NCBI GenBank assembly: GCA_032620915.1
Contig: CP136052.1
Coordinates: 2,472,001-2,536,000, forward strand
Direction of reading: 5' to 3'
Length of the DNA stretch: 64,000 nt
Source of the DNA: Oscillospiraceae bacterium NTUH-002-81
Lineage (GTDB): Bacteria; Bacillota; Clostridia; Lachnospirales; Lachnospiraceae
Shown: in pieces, positions 9,119 through 18,349 of the stretch
Layout: each line of letters opens with the position of its first letter
Numbering within the stretch: the first letter of the stretch is position 1
Notes under the pieces: generated by a model
Seen by the model: the letters and a program-made list of their open reading frames with translations, nothing else
Told to the model about the DNA's origin: nothing
Database searches by the model: none
Translations under genes and position numbers: made by a program

Positions 9119-10054
9119 TTAGAATGTTTTCCAGCACTTTTCTTTTAAGAATGTACTAATATCCTCAATAGTTTCACCTTCATAATAGGCAACCAATTTC
9201 TTTTTAAACTCTGGAACATGTTCTTCCGGAATTACCAAAAAGCCCTGTCCATGTGCAATAAGAAAATGATTTGCAAATATCACAGAAGCACGCTTGTTTC
9301 CATCAATAAATATTTGTGTTTTCATACTATACATGCAGAGATTGATCGCAATATCGATTGCCTCTTTTTCTGACATTAGGATCTCCTGAATGCTTTCTTT
9401 TACAAGAGTTTCAACTGGTATTGGTGGTTTATATGAACTGCCTCCGATTGTAACAGGTACTCCCCTTATTCTGCCCCCATCATGAAAAAAACCTTCATTA
9501 ACTAATTTAGCTATATGACATAACAAATAGTAATCTGACTTTGCCTGTATAACATCTGTGTCCAGAATAAATTCCCATGCATGTTTTAAATTTAATATTT
9601 TTTGTATATCACTTGCCGTCATCCCACTGACTGTGCCATTATCTATAATATCTTCTGTTTGTGGAAAAGAGGTTGCAACACCTTCCAATACTGCCTGATC
9701 ATATATATTGGCTTTCATATTAGCTCTGGCAAAATCCAGATTTTGAGCCACCCTTATGCTTAGATCTGTAGCCTCATATCCTAATTCTGCCAGTCTTTTT
9801 TCAATTTTTCTTATATTCTTTTTTAGTGTTCTAAGTTCCTTGGCATTTCTTAATAAAAGCTGATACAAGTCTTCCGAATAAACATCCACATACGTGGAAG
9901 TCAGTCGGCTGCCAATACGTTTTCTCATATATAAATATTTGCCACTTGCATTTTCCTTTATTTCCGGATTTCCATCATACGGAATCAGATTCATTCTTGC
10001 CTGAAAATCTGCTTTTTCCTGAAGCAACGATTGAATCTCATGAAAGCTATCCAT
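9119..10054 (-). CDS. Fic-family protein with altered active-site motif
   Basis: 311 aa. The Fic core contains QIFIDGNKRASVIFANHF near the C-terminus. In canonical AMP-transferases the first position of HPFxDGNGR is the catalytic His; here Gln occupies it. As I recall, this Q-type motif defines a common Firmicute Fic subfamily, so it may be a different activity rather than a dead enzyme. The N-terminal half is coiled (DLYQLLLRNAKELRTLKKNIRKIEK). Start 10054 (MDSFHEIQ) or 10066 follows AAAGGAG. The reading extends upstream to 10360 but there overlaps the flavodoxin gene and looks non-coding. Confidence 0.8.
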   Translation of the reverse strand: MDSFHEIQSLLQEKADFQARMNLIPYDGNPEIKENASGKYLYMRKRIGSRLTSTYVDVYSEDLYQLLLRNAKELRTLKKNIRKIEKRLAELGYEATDLSIRVAQNLDFARANMKANIYDQAVLEGVATSFPQTEDIIDNGTVSGMTASDIQKILNLKHAWEFILDTDVIQAKSDYYLLCHIAKLVNEGFFHDGGRIRGVPVTIGGSSYKPPIPVETLVKESIQEILMSEKEAIDIAINLCMYSMKTQIFIDGNKRASVIFANHFLIAHGQGFLVIPEEHVPEFKKKLVAYYEGETIEDISTFLKEKCWKTF

Positions 10055-10241
10055 GACTATATTCATCTCCTTTAGGGAACTTTTCTCTTGTAATTCTATC
10101 AAAAAGTTCCCTAAGAAGCAACAAAAAATAAAAGCGACATGGTGAACGGATGGAACGATAAGGAGATCAGATACGACGAGAGCAATATTTGCAGAATACA
10201 ATCCACCCAGAAACAGCATTGATGGATAATACCGGCACAGG

Positions 10242-11015
10242 CTATATTTTTCCCTGCGAATCAAAAGAATCATGTACATACTGACCATGCTTCTTTGTAT
10301 GTTTGCCATATTGAATCGCAAATTTAGGGCAGTGATGTAAGCACGCCAGGCACATGACACATTGTTCTTTCATCCATTCGGGTTTGCGGTCTTTGAGCTT
10401 AATGGCGGAAATCGGGCAGTTTTTGGCACACAATCCACACCCAACGCAGGTATCCTCCACTGAAAAATGCTTTGTTTTACGCATCGCATCATATTCGATA
10501 TGGTAGCCTATCTTTGCAAGCGGATAAGGTATCTTATTTTTCATAAAATCCCCTGCGGTAAAATTCTTTATTTGCTTTATCATACCGTCGATTGCAAGCT
10601 CTGCATGATCATTGATACGCCGAACTTTTTCTTTATTGCTCAAATCAAAAATCGGCGTCCAGGTATCCGGCATTTTCACGCTGAATTTTGCGGACAAGGG
10701 CAAGCCTTTAGGAGCAAGAATATGATCTGCAAATCTCCCGGTTTGTCCCGGAGTTGTTCCATAGGTTGCAATAAAAAACAGATAGTCCGGCTTGTGGCTT
10801 ACATCTAATCTTTGTAAAAATTCGGTTACGATAACAGGCAATCCCCAGGAGTATGTGGGACTCACGATACCAAGTGTTTTGTATTTCTCATCAAATGAGA
10901 ACATTTGTTCTTTATAGCAATCTGTAATAGAAACGGCAAGGTCACCTGTCTCGGCTGCAATCCTTCTGGCAACATATTCGCTATTTCCGGTTGCTGAAAA
11001 ATATAAAATCATCAT
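10242..11015 (-). CDS. EFR1-type flavodoxin/ferredoxin fusion
   Basis: 257 aa. The N-terminal flavodoxin fold starts with an FMN phosphate loop (YFSATGNSEYVARRIA). At the C-terminus are two 4Fe-4S motifs: CVGCGLCAKNCPISAI and CVMCLACLHHCPKFAI. It would shuttle electrons between FMN and Fe-S clusters in the cytoplasm of an anaerobe. RBS AAGGAGATAG precedes the tandem ATG ATG. The 187 bp between it and the Fic start show nothing recognisable. Confidence 0.88.
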   Translation of the reverse strand: MMILYFSATGNSEYVARRIAAETGDLAVSITDCYKEQMFSFDEKYKTLGIVSPTYSWGLPVIVTEFLQRLDVSHKPDYLFFIATYGTTPGQTGRFADHILAPKGLPLSAKFSVKMPDTWTPIFDLSNKEKVRRINDHAELAIDGMIKQIKNFTAGDFMKNKIPYPLAKIGYHIEYDAMRKTKHFSVEDTCVGCGLCAKNCPISAIKLKDRKPEWMKEQCVMCLACLHHCPKFAIQYGKHTKKHGQYVHDSFDSQGKI

Positions 11016-11023
11016 CTATCTCC

Positions 11024-11184
11024 TTATCCAAGACCTGCAAATTTCACAAGAAGCGTATGTGGAATCAGCTTTGCAAGCAATCGGTAGCATTTATAAAATG
11101 CTCCGGTAGTGTAAACGGCTCTGCCTTTCTTTGCTGCTTTTAAAGATTTCAAAGCAGCAACCTTCGGGTCGATGAAATGTTTCA
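11024..11184 (-). pseudogene. C-terminal remnant of a short-chain dehydrogenase
   Basis: The reading FIDPKVAALKSLKAAKKGR followed by LLAKLIPHTLLVKF resembles the tail of DltE/YdfG-type short-chain dehydrogenases. The cofactor-binding N-terminus is missing. It is replaced within about 10 bp by an aldo/keto reductase remnant on the other strand. The longer reading to 11302 is antisense to that remnant. Confidence 0.6.
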
Positions 11185-11440
11185 GGAGCCTGCGGTGCTC
11201 TCCCTTGCTGAAAAATACCGGAAAACGCCCGCGCAGGTATTGCTTCGTTTCCTGACCCAAAAGGACATCATCGTTATTCCGAGAAGCACAAACCCGGAAC
11301 ATATCCGGGAGAATTTTGATCTGTTTGATTTTAAACTGACCACAGCTGAAATGGCACAGCTTTCTGCTCTGGATAAAAAAGAGCCGTTGATCGGCAGACC
11401 AGAGACACCGGAGCTGGTAGAATTTTCGCTGACATGGTAG
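11172..11440 (+). pseudogene. C-terminal remnant of an aldo/keto reductase
   Basis: LAEKYRKTPAQVLLRFLTQK, then VIPRSTNPEHIRENFDLFDF is the classic C-terminal third of an AKR (NADPH-binding end), about 87 residues. The first 200 or so residues, with the catalytic Tyr, are absent, so it cannot be functional. It abuts the SDR remnant tail-to-truncation, marking a deletion or recombination junction near 11175. Confidence 0.75.
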
Positions 11441-11455
11441 AGGGATATATCCCCC

Positions 11456-12307
11456 CTACCCCCGCACCGGTGAATTTTCCGGCTTGAGCGGGCCATAATA
11501 ATAAGATGATGTTGCACCGCCGTCGATCAGGAAGGTAGAGCCTGTGATAAATGCTCCCTTGTCGCTCATCAGAAGTTCTGCCACATTTGCCACTTCGTCT
11601 GCGGTTCCCGGTCTTCCTGCGGGGCACTTTGCAAACATATTTTTGTAGAAATCTCCGCGCGGACCGTTGAATTCATCCACGGCAAGCGGTGTCACGATGA
11701 TGCCCGGTGCGATGTCGTTTAATCTTGCGCCGCGCTTGCCCCACGCTACCGACTGTGCCATGACACGCTTCTCATTGCAGCGTTTTGCCATCTGGTATGC
11801 GTGAAGGGTATCTCTGATGTTTTCCGGCTGTAAAATCTCAAGATTTAACAGTTCTTCGGTGGGTGTCGTTGCCAGCGCGGCATCTTCCTCTGCGGTAAGC
11901 TGCGGCATTCTCCATCCGGACTGGCTGGAAATGGTCACGCCGCAGCCGCCCTCTGCGATCACCTTTCCAACTTCTTCCAGCAAAACAGCCGTGCCGTACA
12001 GATCCACTTTTAAGATTGCTTCGATGGGCGCCTGGCTCGGGGAAACACCGGCTCCGTTTACCAGCATTTTGATCTCCCCATATTCCTGTGCTTTTGCAAT
12101 CAGACTTAAAATGGACGCTCTGGAAGAAAGATTCATCTCCACCGGTTCCACATCAAAACCGGCATTGTTCATGATCTCTGCGATCGCCTTTGCATTCTTT
12201 ATATTTTTATCGCCCATAACGATTTTTTTGCCGTATCCCACTCTTCTGGCGATTGCCATGGAAATCTGTCCTGCACCAGTTACGATCATTACTTCTTTTT
12301 TACGCAT
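11456..12307 (-). CDS. Short-chain dehydrogenase/reductase
   Basis: 283 aa. The Rossmann cofactor loop is TGAGQISMAIAR at the N-terminus, the NGAG motif follows beta-4 (LVNGAGVSPS), the catalytic YxxxK is YQMAKR, and FLIDGG is near the end. NAD(P)-dependent oxidoreductase of unknown substrate. It has a longer than usual insertion (about 150-175) before the active site. RBS AGGAGGAGC. It has its own promoter and is divergent from a LysR gene that probably regulates it. Confidence 0.88.
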   Translation of the reverse strand: MRKKEVMIVTGAGQISMAIARRVGYGKKIVMGDKNIKNAKAIAEIMNNAGFDVEPVEMNLSSRASILSLIAKAQEYGEIKMLVNGAGVSPSQAPIEAILKVDLYGTAVLLEEVGKVIAEGGCGVTISSQSGWRMPQLTAEEDAALATTPTEELLNLEILQPENIRDTLHAYQMAKRCNEKRVMAQSVAWGKRGARLNDIAPGIIVTPLAVDEFNGPRGDFYKNMFAKCPAGRPGTADEVANVAELLMSDKGAFITGSTFLIDGGATSSYYYGPLKPENSPVRG

Positions 12308-12371
12308 AGCTTTCTGCTCCTCCTAAATGAATCTACATTCCTGTTGATGTTCTTTTCCTTTTGATGTCCTT

Positions 12372-12400
12372 ATCATAATGCAATGTCACTTCTCAATCAA
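12372..12400 (-). promoter_or_regulatory. Promoter of the short-chain dehydrogenase gene
   Basis: On the minus strand TTGATT (12395-12400), 17-bp spacer, TATGAT (12372-12377). It lies back-to-back with the LysR promoter. Confidence 0.65.
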
Positions 12401-12418
12401 ATCTTTATTCTTATCATA

Positions 12419-12447
12419 TTGATTAGCTTTACTAATCGTTGTATAAT
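12419..12447 (+). promoter_or_regulatory. LysR promoter with overlapping inverted-repeat operator
   Basis: TTGATT (12419-12424), 17 bp, TATAAT (12442-12447). The inverted repeat GATTAG-CTTTA-CTAATC (12421-12437) overlaps the -35 box and spacer. It is placed as expected for autoregulation and for control of the divergent dehydrogenase. Confidence 0.7.
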
Positions 12448-12482
12448 ACAGACAGCATGTGAAAAAAGGAGGAATACCGCTT

Positions 12483-13424
12483 ATGCTCTTACGTCAAATG
12501 GAATATTTACAGGCTGTTATTGAAAACGGAAATTTCTATCTGGCAGCAGAACAGTGTCATGTCTCACAGTCTGCCATTTCCCAACAGATCAAAAAATTAG
12601 AAGACGAACTCGGGGTCAAACTACTGGAAAGACATAACCGTACCTTTTCTCTGACACCGGCCGGCGAGCATTTTTATCGGAAAAGCCTGATCATCTCAGG
12701 AGATCTGAAGCATCTTATCCGGGAAACGAAGAAAATTGCGAATAATGATCATGCTGTTTTACGGATCGGATATTATAAAGGATATCATGGAAATGAACTC
12801 TCAGAAGCGATCGCTCTGTTTTCTGAAAAATACCCGGCTGTAGACGTGGAAATCACGGTGGGAAGTCATGAAGAACTGTATCATGCGATGGAAAATGACT
12901 CGATCGATCTTGCAATCAATGATCAACGGCGTGCGTTTTCCGATGCCTATCGGAATGAAATACTCGCAGAAAGTAACATTTATATTGAGCTTTCTGCCAA
13001 AAATCCTCTCAGTAAACTGGACACGCTGGAAACGGATGACCTGAAAAATATGCCCTGCATTCTGGTCATCAACCAGGCAGGGCAACAGGAAGAACAAAAT
13101 TATTATGAAAATATCATCGGACTGCATGGAGATTTTCTGTTTGCAGATACCATTCAGGAAGCACGCTTAAAAATCATAACCGGTCAAGGTTATCTGCCGG
13201 TTGATGTGATCGGGGAACAGGCCTGGTTTGACACCGTTGTCAGCAGAATTCCGCTGTACCGGAATAACCAGCCTGTTCGAAAAATTTACTGTGCTTTCTG
13301 GAGAAAAGATAACTCAGGGTATTATATAGAAGACTTTGCTGAAATGCTTCATTCCTGTTTTTTCAGCATCTCTTCCATGGTGTGCCATCCCAGCACCGCA
13401 CATTTGACCCGGGCGGGCATATGA
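12483..13424 (+). CDS. LysR-family transcriptional regulator
   Basis: 313 aa. The N-terminal winged helix is diagnostic (MLLRQMEYLQAVIENGNFYL, AAEQCHVSQSAISQQIKKLE), followed by the periplasmic-binding-protein-like effector domain. Start 12483 follows AAGGAGGAATACC. The last 25 or so codons (after AEMLHSC) are antisense to the 3' end of sufU and look like read-through past a lost natural stop. That suggests a recombination boundary near 13350. It probably controls the divergent SDR gene; the effector is unknown. Confidence 0.88.
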   Translation: MLLRQMEYLQAVIENGNFYLAAEQCHVSQSAISQQIKKLEDELGVKLLERHNRTFSLTPAGEHFYRKSLIISGDLKHLIRETKKIANNDHAVLRIGYYKGYHGNELSEAIALFSEKYPAVDVEITVGSHEELYHAMENDSIDLAINDQRRAFSDAYRNEILAESNIYIELSAKNPLSKLDTLETDDLKNMPCILVINQAGQQEEQNYYENIIGLHGDFLFADTIQEARLKIITGQGYLPVDVIGEQAWFDTVVSRIPLYRNNQPVRKIYCAFWRKDNSGYYIEDFAEMLHSCFFSISSMVCHPSTAHLTRAGI

Positions 13425-13777
13425 GAAATATCCTGCAGAGCGATAGCTTCCTCCAGCTCTTCCAGGTCTTCTTCTTTGATGGTGCCCTTGATCATCTGTA
13501 AAAACAGATCCGCCAGGTGCAGCGCTTCCTCTTTCTTCTTTCCGATGATCAGCTCCAGCATGATGTCCGCAGACGCCTGGGAAATGGCGCAGCCGCTGCC
13601 CACAAAGGAGCCGTCCACGATCTCGTCATTTTCCACCTTTAATTTCAGAAAAATATCGTCGCCGCAGCTGGGGTTGACCCCTTCCAGCACCATGTTGGCG
13701 TCCGGCAGGTCATGCTTGTGCATGGGCCGCATGTTGTGATCTGTCAAAATTTCGTTATAAAATGTTCTATTCGCCAT
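13349..13777 (-). CDS. sufU: SufU iron-sulfur assembly protein
   Basis: 142 aa with the three conserved cysteines: Cys 38 (NPSCGDD), Cys 63 (GSGCAIS) and Cys 126 (ARVKCAVLGW). In Firmicutes SufU is a zinc-containing sulfur acceptor that takes persulfide from SufS and passes it to SufBCD. It overlaps sufS by 11 nt and is the last gene of the suf operon. No terminator is visible, and its 3' end overlaps the LysR gene tail. Confidence 0.94.
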   Translation of the reverse strand: MANRTFYNEILTDHNMRPMHKHDLPDANMVLEGVNPSCGDDIFLKLKVENDEIVDGSFVGSGCAISQASADIMLELIIGKKKEEALHLADLFLQMIKGTIKEEDLEELEEAIALQDISHMPARVKCAVLGWHTMEEMLKKQE

Positions 13778-14993
13778 ATCCCATTCTCCTTCTCACAGAA
13801 CCGACGCTCTCCACCAGGGCGTCAATCTCTTCCACCGTATTGTAAAAATACAGGCTGGCCCGGGTGGTGGAAGACACGCCCAGATAGTCCATCAGCGGCT
13901 GGGCACAGTGATGACCTGCCCGGACATCCACGCCGTCCGCATCCAAAATGGCGCTGATATCGTGGGGATGCACATCATCAATGGTGAACGTCAGGATGCC
14001 GCAGTGCTCCTCGGCTTTGTCAGAGCCCAGCACATGCACATGGGGAATGGCCTGCAGCTCTTCCAGTGCCCGGCGGGTCAGCGCCGTCTCGATAGTATGC
14101 ATTTTTTCAAAACCAATGCTTTCAATATATTGGATGGCCGCCGCCAGTCCTGCTGCACCGGCGGCATTTACCGTGCCCGCCTCAAACTTATGGGGCAGCT
14201 CCGCAAACACGGCGCCCTCTCTCGTCACAGAAGAGATCATCTCGCCGCCGGTGAGGAAGGGCGGCATCTGCTCCAGCCATTTTTCTTTTCCATATAAAAC
14301 ACCGATGCCCATGGGCCCCATGAGCTTGTGGCCGGAAAATGCCAGAAAATCGGCATCCAGCTCCTGCACGTCAATGGCCATATGGGGCGCACTCTGGGCC
14401 GCGTCGATGACGACCACCGCGCCGCGCGCATGGGCCATCTGGATGATCTTCCGAATGGGATTTTCCCGGCCCATCACGTTAGACACCTGGGCAATGGCCA
14501 CCAGTTTTGTCTTGTCGGAAAATCCGGCATCCAGCCGTTCCTGGGGGAGGCTGCCATCCATCTCACATTCCAGGAATTTCAGCACCGCACCTGTTTTTCT
14601 GGCAACCATCTGCCAGGGCAGCAAATTGCTGTGGTGCTCCATGATGCTCACCAGGATCTCATCCCCAGGCTTTAAAAAGGTCAGGCCATAGCTGTAGGCC
14701 ACCAGGTTCAGGCTTTCTGTCGTATTTCTTGTAAAAATAATTTCACGCTCGGAAGCGGCATGCAAGAATTTCCGCACAGTCTCTCTGGCATCCTCGTAGG
14801 CGTCCGTAGCCGCCATGCTCAGTTCGTACAGCCCTCTGAGCGGGTTGGCATTGCTGTGCTCATAAAACTGCTTCTCCGCTTCCATCACACAGACCGGCCG
14901 CTGGGCCGTGGCCGCATTGTCCAGATAAGCGGCCTTTTCTTCCAGCAGCAGCGGGAAATCTTTTCTGTATGGATTTTCTCTGTAATCAGCCAT
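13767..14993 (-). CDS. sufS: Cysteine desulfurase SufS
   Basis: 408 aa, full length for the class II desulfurase group. The PLP lysine is in FSGHKLMGPMGIG (Lys 223) and the persulfide cysteine in DVRAGHHCAQPLMD (Cys 363). It removes sulfur from cysteine for Fe-S assembly with SufU. It overlaps sufD by 8 nt and sufU by 11 nt, consistent with translational coupling. Confidence 0.96.
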   Translation of the reverse strand: MADYRENPYRKDFPLLLEEKAAYLDNAATAQRPVCVMEAEKQFYEHSNANPLRGLYELSMAATDAYEDARETVRKFLHAASEREIIFTRNTTESLNLVAYSYGLTFLKPGDEILVSIMEHHSNLLPWQMVARKTGAVLKFLECEMDGSLPQERLDAGFSDKTKLVAIAQVSNVMGRENPIRKIIQMAHARGAVVVIDAAQSAPHMAIDVQELDADFLAFSGHKLMGPMGIGVLYGKEKWLEQMPPFLTGGEMISSVTREGAVFAELPHKFEAGTVNAAGAAGLAAAIQYIESIGFEKMHTIETALTRRALEELQAIPHVHVLGSDKAEEHCGILTFTIDDVHPHDISAILDADGVDVRAGHHCAQPLMDYLGVSSTTRASLYFYNTVEEIDALVESVGSVRRRMGYGE

Positions 14994-16053
14994 GGAATAC
15001 CTCCTCCAGGTACTTCTGTACCTGCTGGGACAGTGCTTCGTCTCCCAGTCTTCTGCTCAGGGCGTCGATCCGGGCTCTTGCCACCATTTTGCACGCTTCC
15101 TCCCGGCTCATGCCCCGGGAAACGAGATAAAACAGCAGCTCATCGTCCAGCTTGCCGATGGATGCGCCGTGGTTGCCCTCCACATCCTCCTCTGCACAGA
15201 GGATCAGCGGGATTGTCCGGTTTACCACGCCTTCATCCATGAGCAGGACGTCCTCCTTCTCGTCGCCGGAAGAGCCTGCGGAACCGTTCCGGAAATCAAT
15301 GGTGCCCCGGAACAGCTTGGATGCATGATCCCACAGCACACCGGAGGCGGTCATATCACTTCTCGTCTTTTTCCCTTTATGGACAGCCTCATAGTTAAAG
15401 TCATAGCTCTGGGTCTCTCTTCCCAGATAGCCGATGTCCGCTGCCATGGAGCTGCCTTTGCCTGCCAGATCTGCCCGACATCCGGCATAGGTTTTCCCGG
15501 CTCCCAGAAACAGCTGCAGCGTCTCAAAACGGCCTTCATCCGCGCAGGACACGCCCACATCGTTGAGCTTCTGCTCCTGGCTACTTAACAGCTGCACCTG
15601 TACGAGGCGCACTTTGGCGCCTTTTTTCACATCTGCCCGGAACTGCAGGGCCAGCGTACCGCCAGCCTCTTCTTTTACCCCGGTATCGTCCACAAAAACT
15701 GTGATCTCACTGTCTTCCTCTGCGGCGATCTCCACCGGCAGGAAAGCACTCTCCCCGGGTTTTCTCTGGATGTGCAGGCGGAGCACCTGCTCTTTCACCC
15801 CGGCAGGGACGGTCACCTGTACCGGCTCCATGCTGCCCGCTTTTCGCAGAGCGTCCATATCCGGGCCCATGCCGGTCTCTATTTTTTCAAAACAGGGCAA
15901 TTCTTCCCCGCGGATGCCTTCCTCAAGCCCCATGGAAAGATCTTTTTCTATGTATGCCTCCCCTGCGGTAACGGCACTGTCCACCCGGCTGTCGTTCATA
16001 TGCAGCGCATTCCAGGTAAGTGACGGCAGGTGGTTTACTCTCATATTTTCCAT
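14986..16053 (-). CDS. sufD: Fe-S cluster assembly protein SufD
   Basis: 355 aa SufB/SufD-family protein. The C-terminal beta-helix core ends with SIGKLDDELLFYLVSRGMS, the family block that precedes EEACKMVARA. It forms the SufB-SufC-SufD scaffold. The N-terminal half is weakly conserved as usual for SufD. It lies between sufB and sufS, with a 19-bp gap to sufB. Confidence 0.93.
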   Translation of the reverse strand: MENMRVNHLPSLTWNALHMNDSRVDSAVTAGEAYIEKDLSMGLEEGIRGEELPCFEKIETGMGPDMDALRKAGSMEPVQVTVPAGVKEQVLRLHIQRKPGESAFLPVEIAAEEDSEITVFVDDTGVKEEAGGTLALQFRADVKKGAKVRLVQVQLLSSQEQKLNDVGVSCADEGRFETLQLFLGAGKTYAGCRADLAGKGSSMAADIGYLGRETQSYDFNYEAVHKGKKTRSDMTASGVLWDHASKLFRGTIDFRNGSAGSSGDEKEDVLLMDEGVVNRTIPLILCAEEDVEGNHGASIGKLDDELLFYLVSRGMSREEACKMVARARIDALSRRLGDEALSQQVQKYLEEVFHG

Positions 16054-16072
16054 TGTCCATTCCTCCTTTTCC

Positions 16073-17486
16073 TTACCCGATGCTGCCCTTCATTTCCAGC
16101 TGGATCAGATTGTTCATTTCCACCGCGTACTCCAGCGGCAGCTCCTTGGATACGTTGTCCGCAAAACCGCTGACGATCATGGCCCGGGCTTCCTCCTCGC
16201 TGATGCCGCGGGACATGAGATAAAATACCGCTTCATCGCTGATGCGGCCGATCCGCGCCTCATGACCCACATCGGCATCCGCGGTGCGGATGTCCATGGC
16301 CGGGATCGTATCCGACCGGGAAATGGTGTCCAGCATCAGAGACTGACAGGAAACGGCGGAACGGGATTTCTTCGCTTCCCCGGTGACCACCACGGAGCTT
16401 CGGAAGGTACTGATACCGCCGTCCTTGGAAATGGAACGGGTATTCATATAGGAAGAGGTTTCCGGTGCCGCGTGCACCACCTTGGCGCCCGTGTCCAGAT
16501 TCTGACCCTTGCCCGCGAAGGTGATGCCGGTGAATTCCATCCGGGCACCTTTTCCCTTCAGGATACTCATGGGATACAGGTAGGAAACGTGGGAACCAAA
16601 GGAGCCGGATACCCATTCAATGGTACCGCCTTCTTCCACCAGCGCCCGCTTGGTGTTCAGGTTGTACATATTTTTCGACCAGTTCTCAATGGTGGAATAC
16701 CGCAGCTTGGCGTTCTTGCCCACAAACAGCTCCACACAGCCTGCATGCAGGTTGGCGATGTTGTACTTCGGTGCGGAACAGCCCTCGATGAAATGCAGGG
16801 ATGCGCCCTCATCCACGATGATCAGCGTGTGCTCAAACTGTCCGGCGCCCGGTGCATTTAACCGGAAATAAGACTGCAGCGGAATTTCCACGGAAACACC
16901 CGGCGGCACATATACGAACGATCCGCCGGACCAGACAGCCCCGTGCAGGGCGGCAAACTTGTGGTCGGTGGGTTTTACCAGCTTCATGAAATGCTTGCGC
17001 ACCATGTCGGCGTACTCCCCTTTCAGGGCACTTTCCATATCGGTATACACAACGCCCTGCTCGGCCACCTCCTGGCGCACATTATGGTACACCAGCTCGG
17101 AATCGTACTGGGCGCCCACACCGGCCAGGGATTTCCGCTCCGCCTGGGGAATGCCCAGCCGCTCGAACGTATCCTTGATGTCCTGAGGCACCTCCGACCA
17201 TTTGGCCGTCATCCGGGTGTTGGGACGGACGTAGGTCACAATGTGGCTCATATCCAACCCTTCGATGGACGGGCCCCACTCGGGCACCTTCAGTTCATTG
17301 TAAATCTGCAGAGACTGCAGTCGGAAAAGCTCCATCCAGGCCGGATCCTTTTTCTCCTTTGAAATCTGCTGCACGATGTCCGGTGTCAGCCCTTCCTCCA
17401 GCTTGAAGGCGTCCTTTTCCTCATCTTTGATATCGTATATGCTTCGGTCTATGTCCTCCACATAAGTCTTTTTCTTCTTTTTCCAT
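16073..17486 (-). CDS. sufB: Fe-S cluster assembly protein SufB, frame-broken near start
   Basis: 470 aa after correction; the body is a normal SufB (VEDIDRSIYDIKDEEKDAF at the start, HEARIGRISDEAVFYLMSRG near the end). The ATG at 17486, with AGGAGGACAACG upstream, is one base out of frame with the rest. Removing one base from either A5 run just after it (17478-17482 or 17469-17473) gives MEKKKKTYVEDIDRS, the expected N-terminus. The uninterrupted reading instead runs back into sufC without a start signal. The likely cause is homopolymer over-calling. Confidence 0.93.
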
Positions 17487-17507
17487 GTCGTTGTCCTCCT
17501 GCTGCCC

Positions 17508-18251
17508 TTATCCAAGGAAGGATTCAAAGCCGTGCTCGTTGATCTCATCCACCAGTGATGCGTCGCCGGTGCGGACGATCCGTCCGTCCACCAGTACGTG
17601 CGTGTAATCCACATGCAGTGCCTCCAGAATTCTGGTGCTGTGGGTGATGATCAGCAGACCGCCGTCCCGCCGCTTCTGGTACTCTTCCACGCCCTCGGAA
17701 ACGGTGCGTACCGCATCCACATCCAGGCCGGAATCCGTCTCATCCAGGATGGCCAGTGACGGATTGAGCATGAGCAGCTGCAAAATCTCCGCTTTCTTTT
17801 TCTCACCGCCGGAAAATCCCACGTTCAAGTCACGCTCGGCGTAGGAGGGATCCATCTGCAAAAGCTTCATGTTCTTGTTCAGCTCCCGCTGGAACTCCCA
17901 CAGGCGGATCCGGCTGCTGCTGCGCTGCTCACAGGCGTTGCGGATAAAGCTGCCCAGGGACAGACCGGCCACCTCCATAGGGCTCTGAAAGGAAAGAAAC
18001 AGGCCATCCTTCGCCCGCTTGTCCGCGCCCTCCTGGCTGATCTCCTTTCCCTGAAAATAAATCTCGCCGCCGGTAATATGATATTTCGGATGTCCCATCA
18101 GCGCATAGCCCAGCGTGGATTTGCCCGCCCCGTTGGGCCCCATCAGCACATGGGTCTCTCCTTTATTAATCTTCAAACTCACACCGTGAAGGATCTCCTT
18201 CTCCTCCACGTTTACGGATAAATTGTTCACTTCCAGTAATGTATTCGACAT
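17508..18251 (-). CDS. sufC: Fe-S assembly ATPase SufC
   Basis: 247 aa ABC ATPase: Walker A GPNGAGKST, signature FSGGEKKKAEIL, Walker B LAILDETDSGLD and switch His in ITHSTR. It drives conformational changes of SufBD during cluster assembly. It is the first gene of the operon, with a promoter about 60 bp upstream and RBS CGGAGGATAC. Confidence 0.96.
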   Translation of the reverse strand: MSNTLLEVNNLSVNVEEKEILHGVSLKINKGETHVLMGPNGAGKSTLGYALMGHPKYHITGGEIYFQGKEISQEGADKRAKDGLFLSFQSPMEVAGLSLGSFIRNACEQRSSSRIRLWEFQRELNKNMKLLQMDPSYAERDLNVGFSGGEKKKAEILQLLMLNPSLAILDETDSGLDVDAVRTVSEGVEEYQKRRDGGLLIITHSTRILEALHVDYTHVLVDGRIVRTGDASLVDEINEHGFESFLG

Positions 18252-18310
18252 AAGTATCCTCCGTTCTGTTTTTTACCCTTTTTAACCTACTATTTTCATA
18301 GGCTGAATGT

Positions 18311-18339
18311 ATTGTAACCCCAATTACCCACAAAGTCAA
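18311..18339 (-). promoter_or_regulatory. sufC: Promoter of the sufCBDSU operon
   Basis: On the minus strand TTGACT (18334-18339), 17-bp spacer, TACAAT (18311-18316). Repeat copy C begins 11 bp upstream at 18350. The divergent Rrf2 gene is the expected regulator; an operator could not be fixed by eye. Confidence 0.8.
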
Positions 18340-18349
18340 TAGGTTGATT

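Noticed and set aside
10055..10360. N-terminal extension of the Fic reading
   Set aside because: It has no RBS at its ATG, overlaps the flavodoxin gene in another frame, and encodes no Fic-family sequence.
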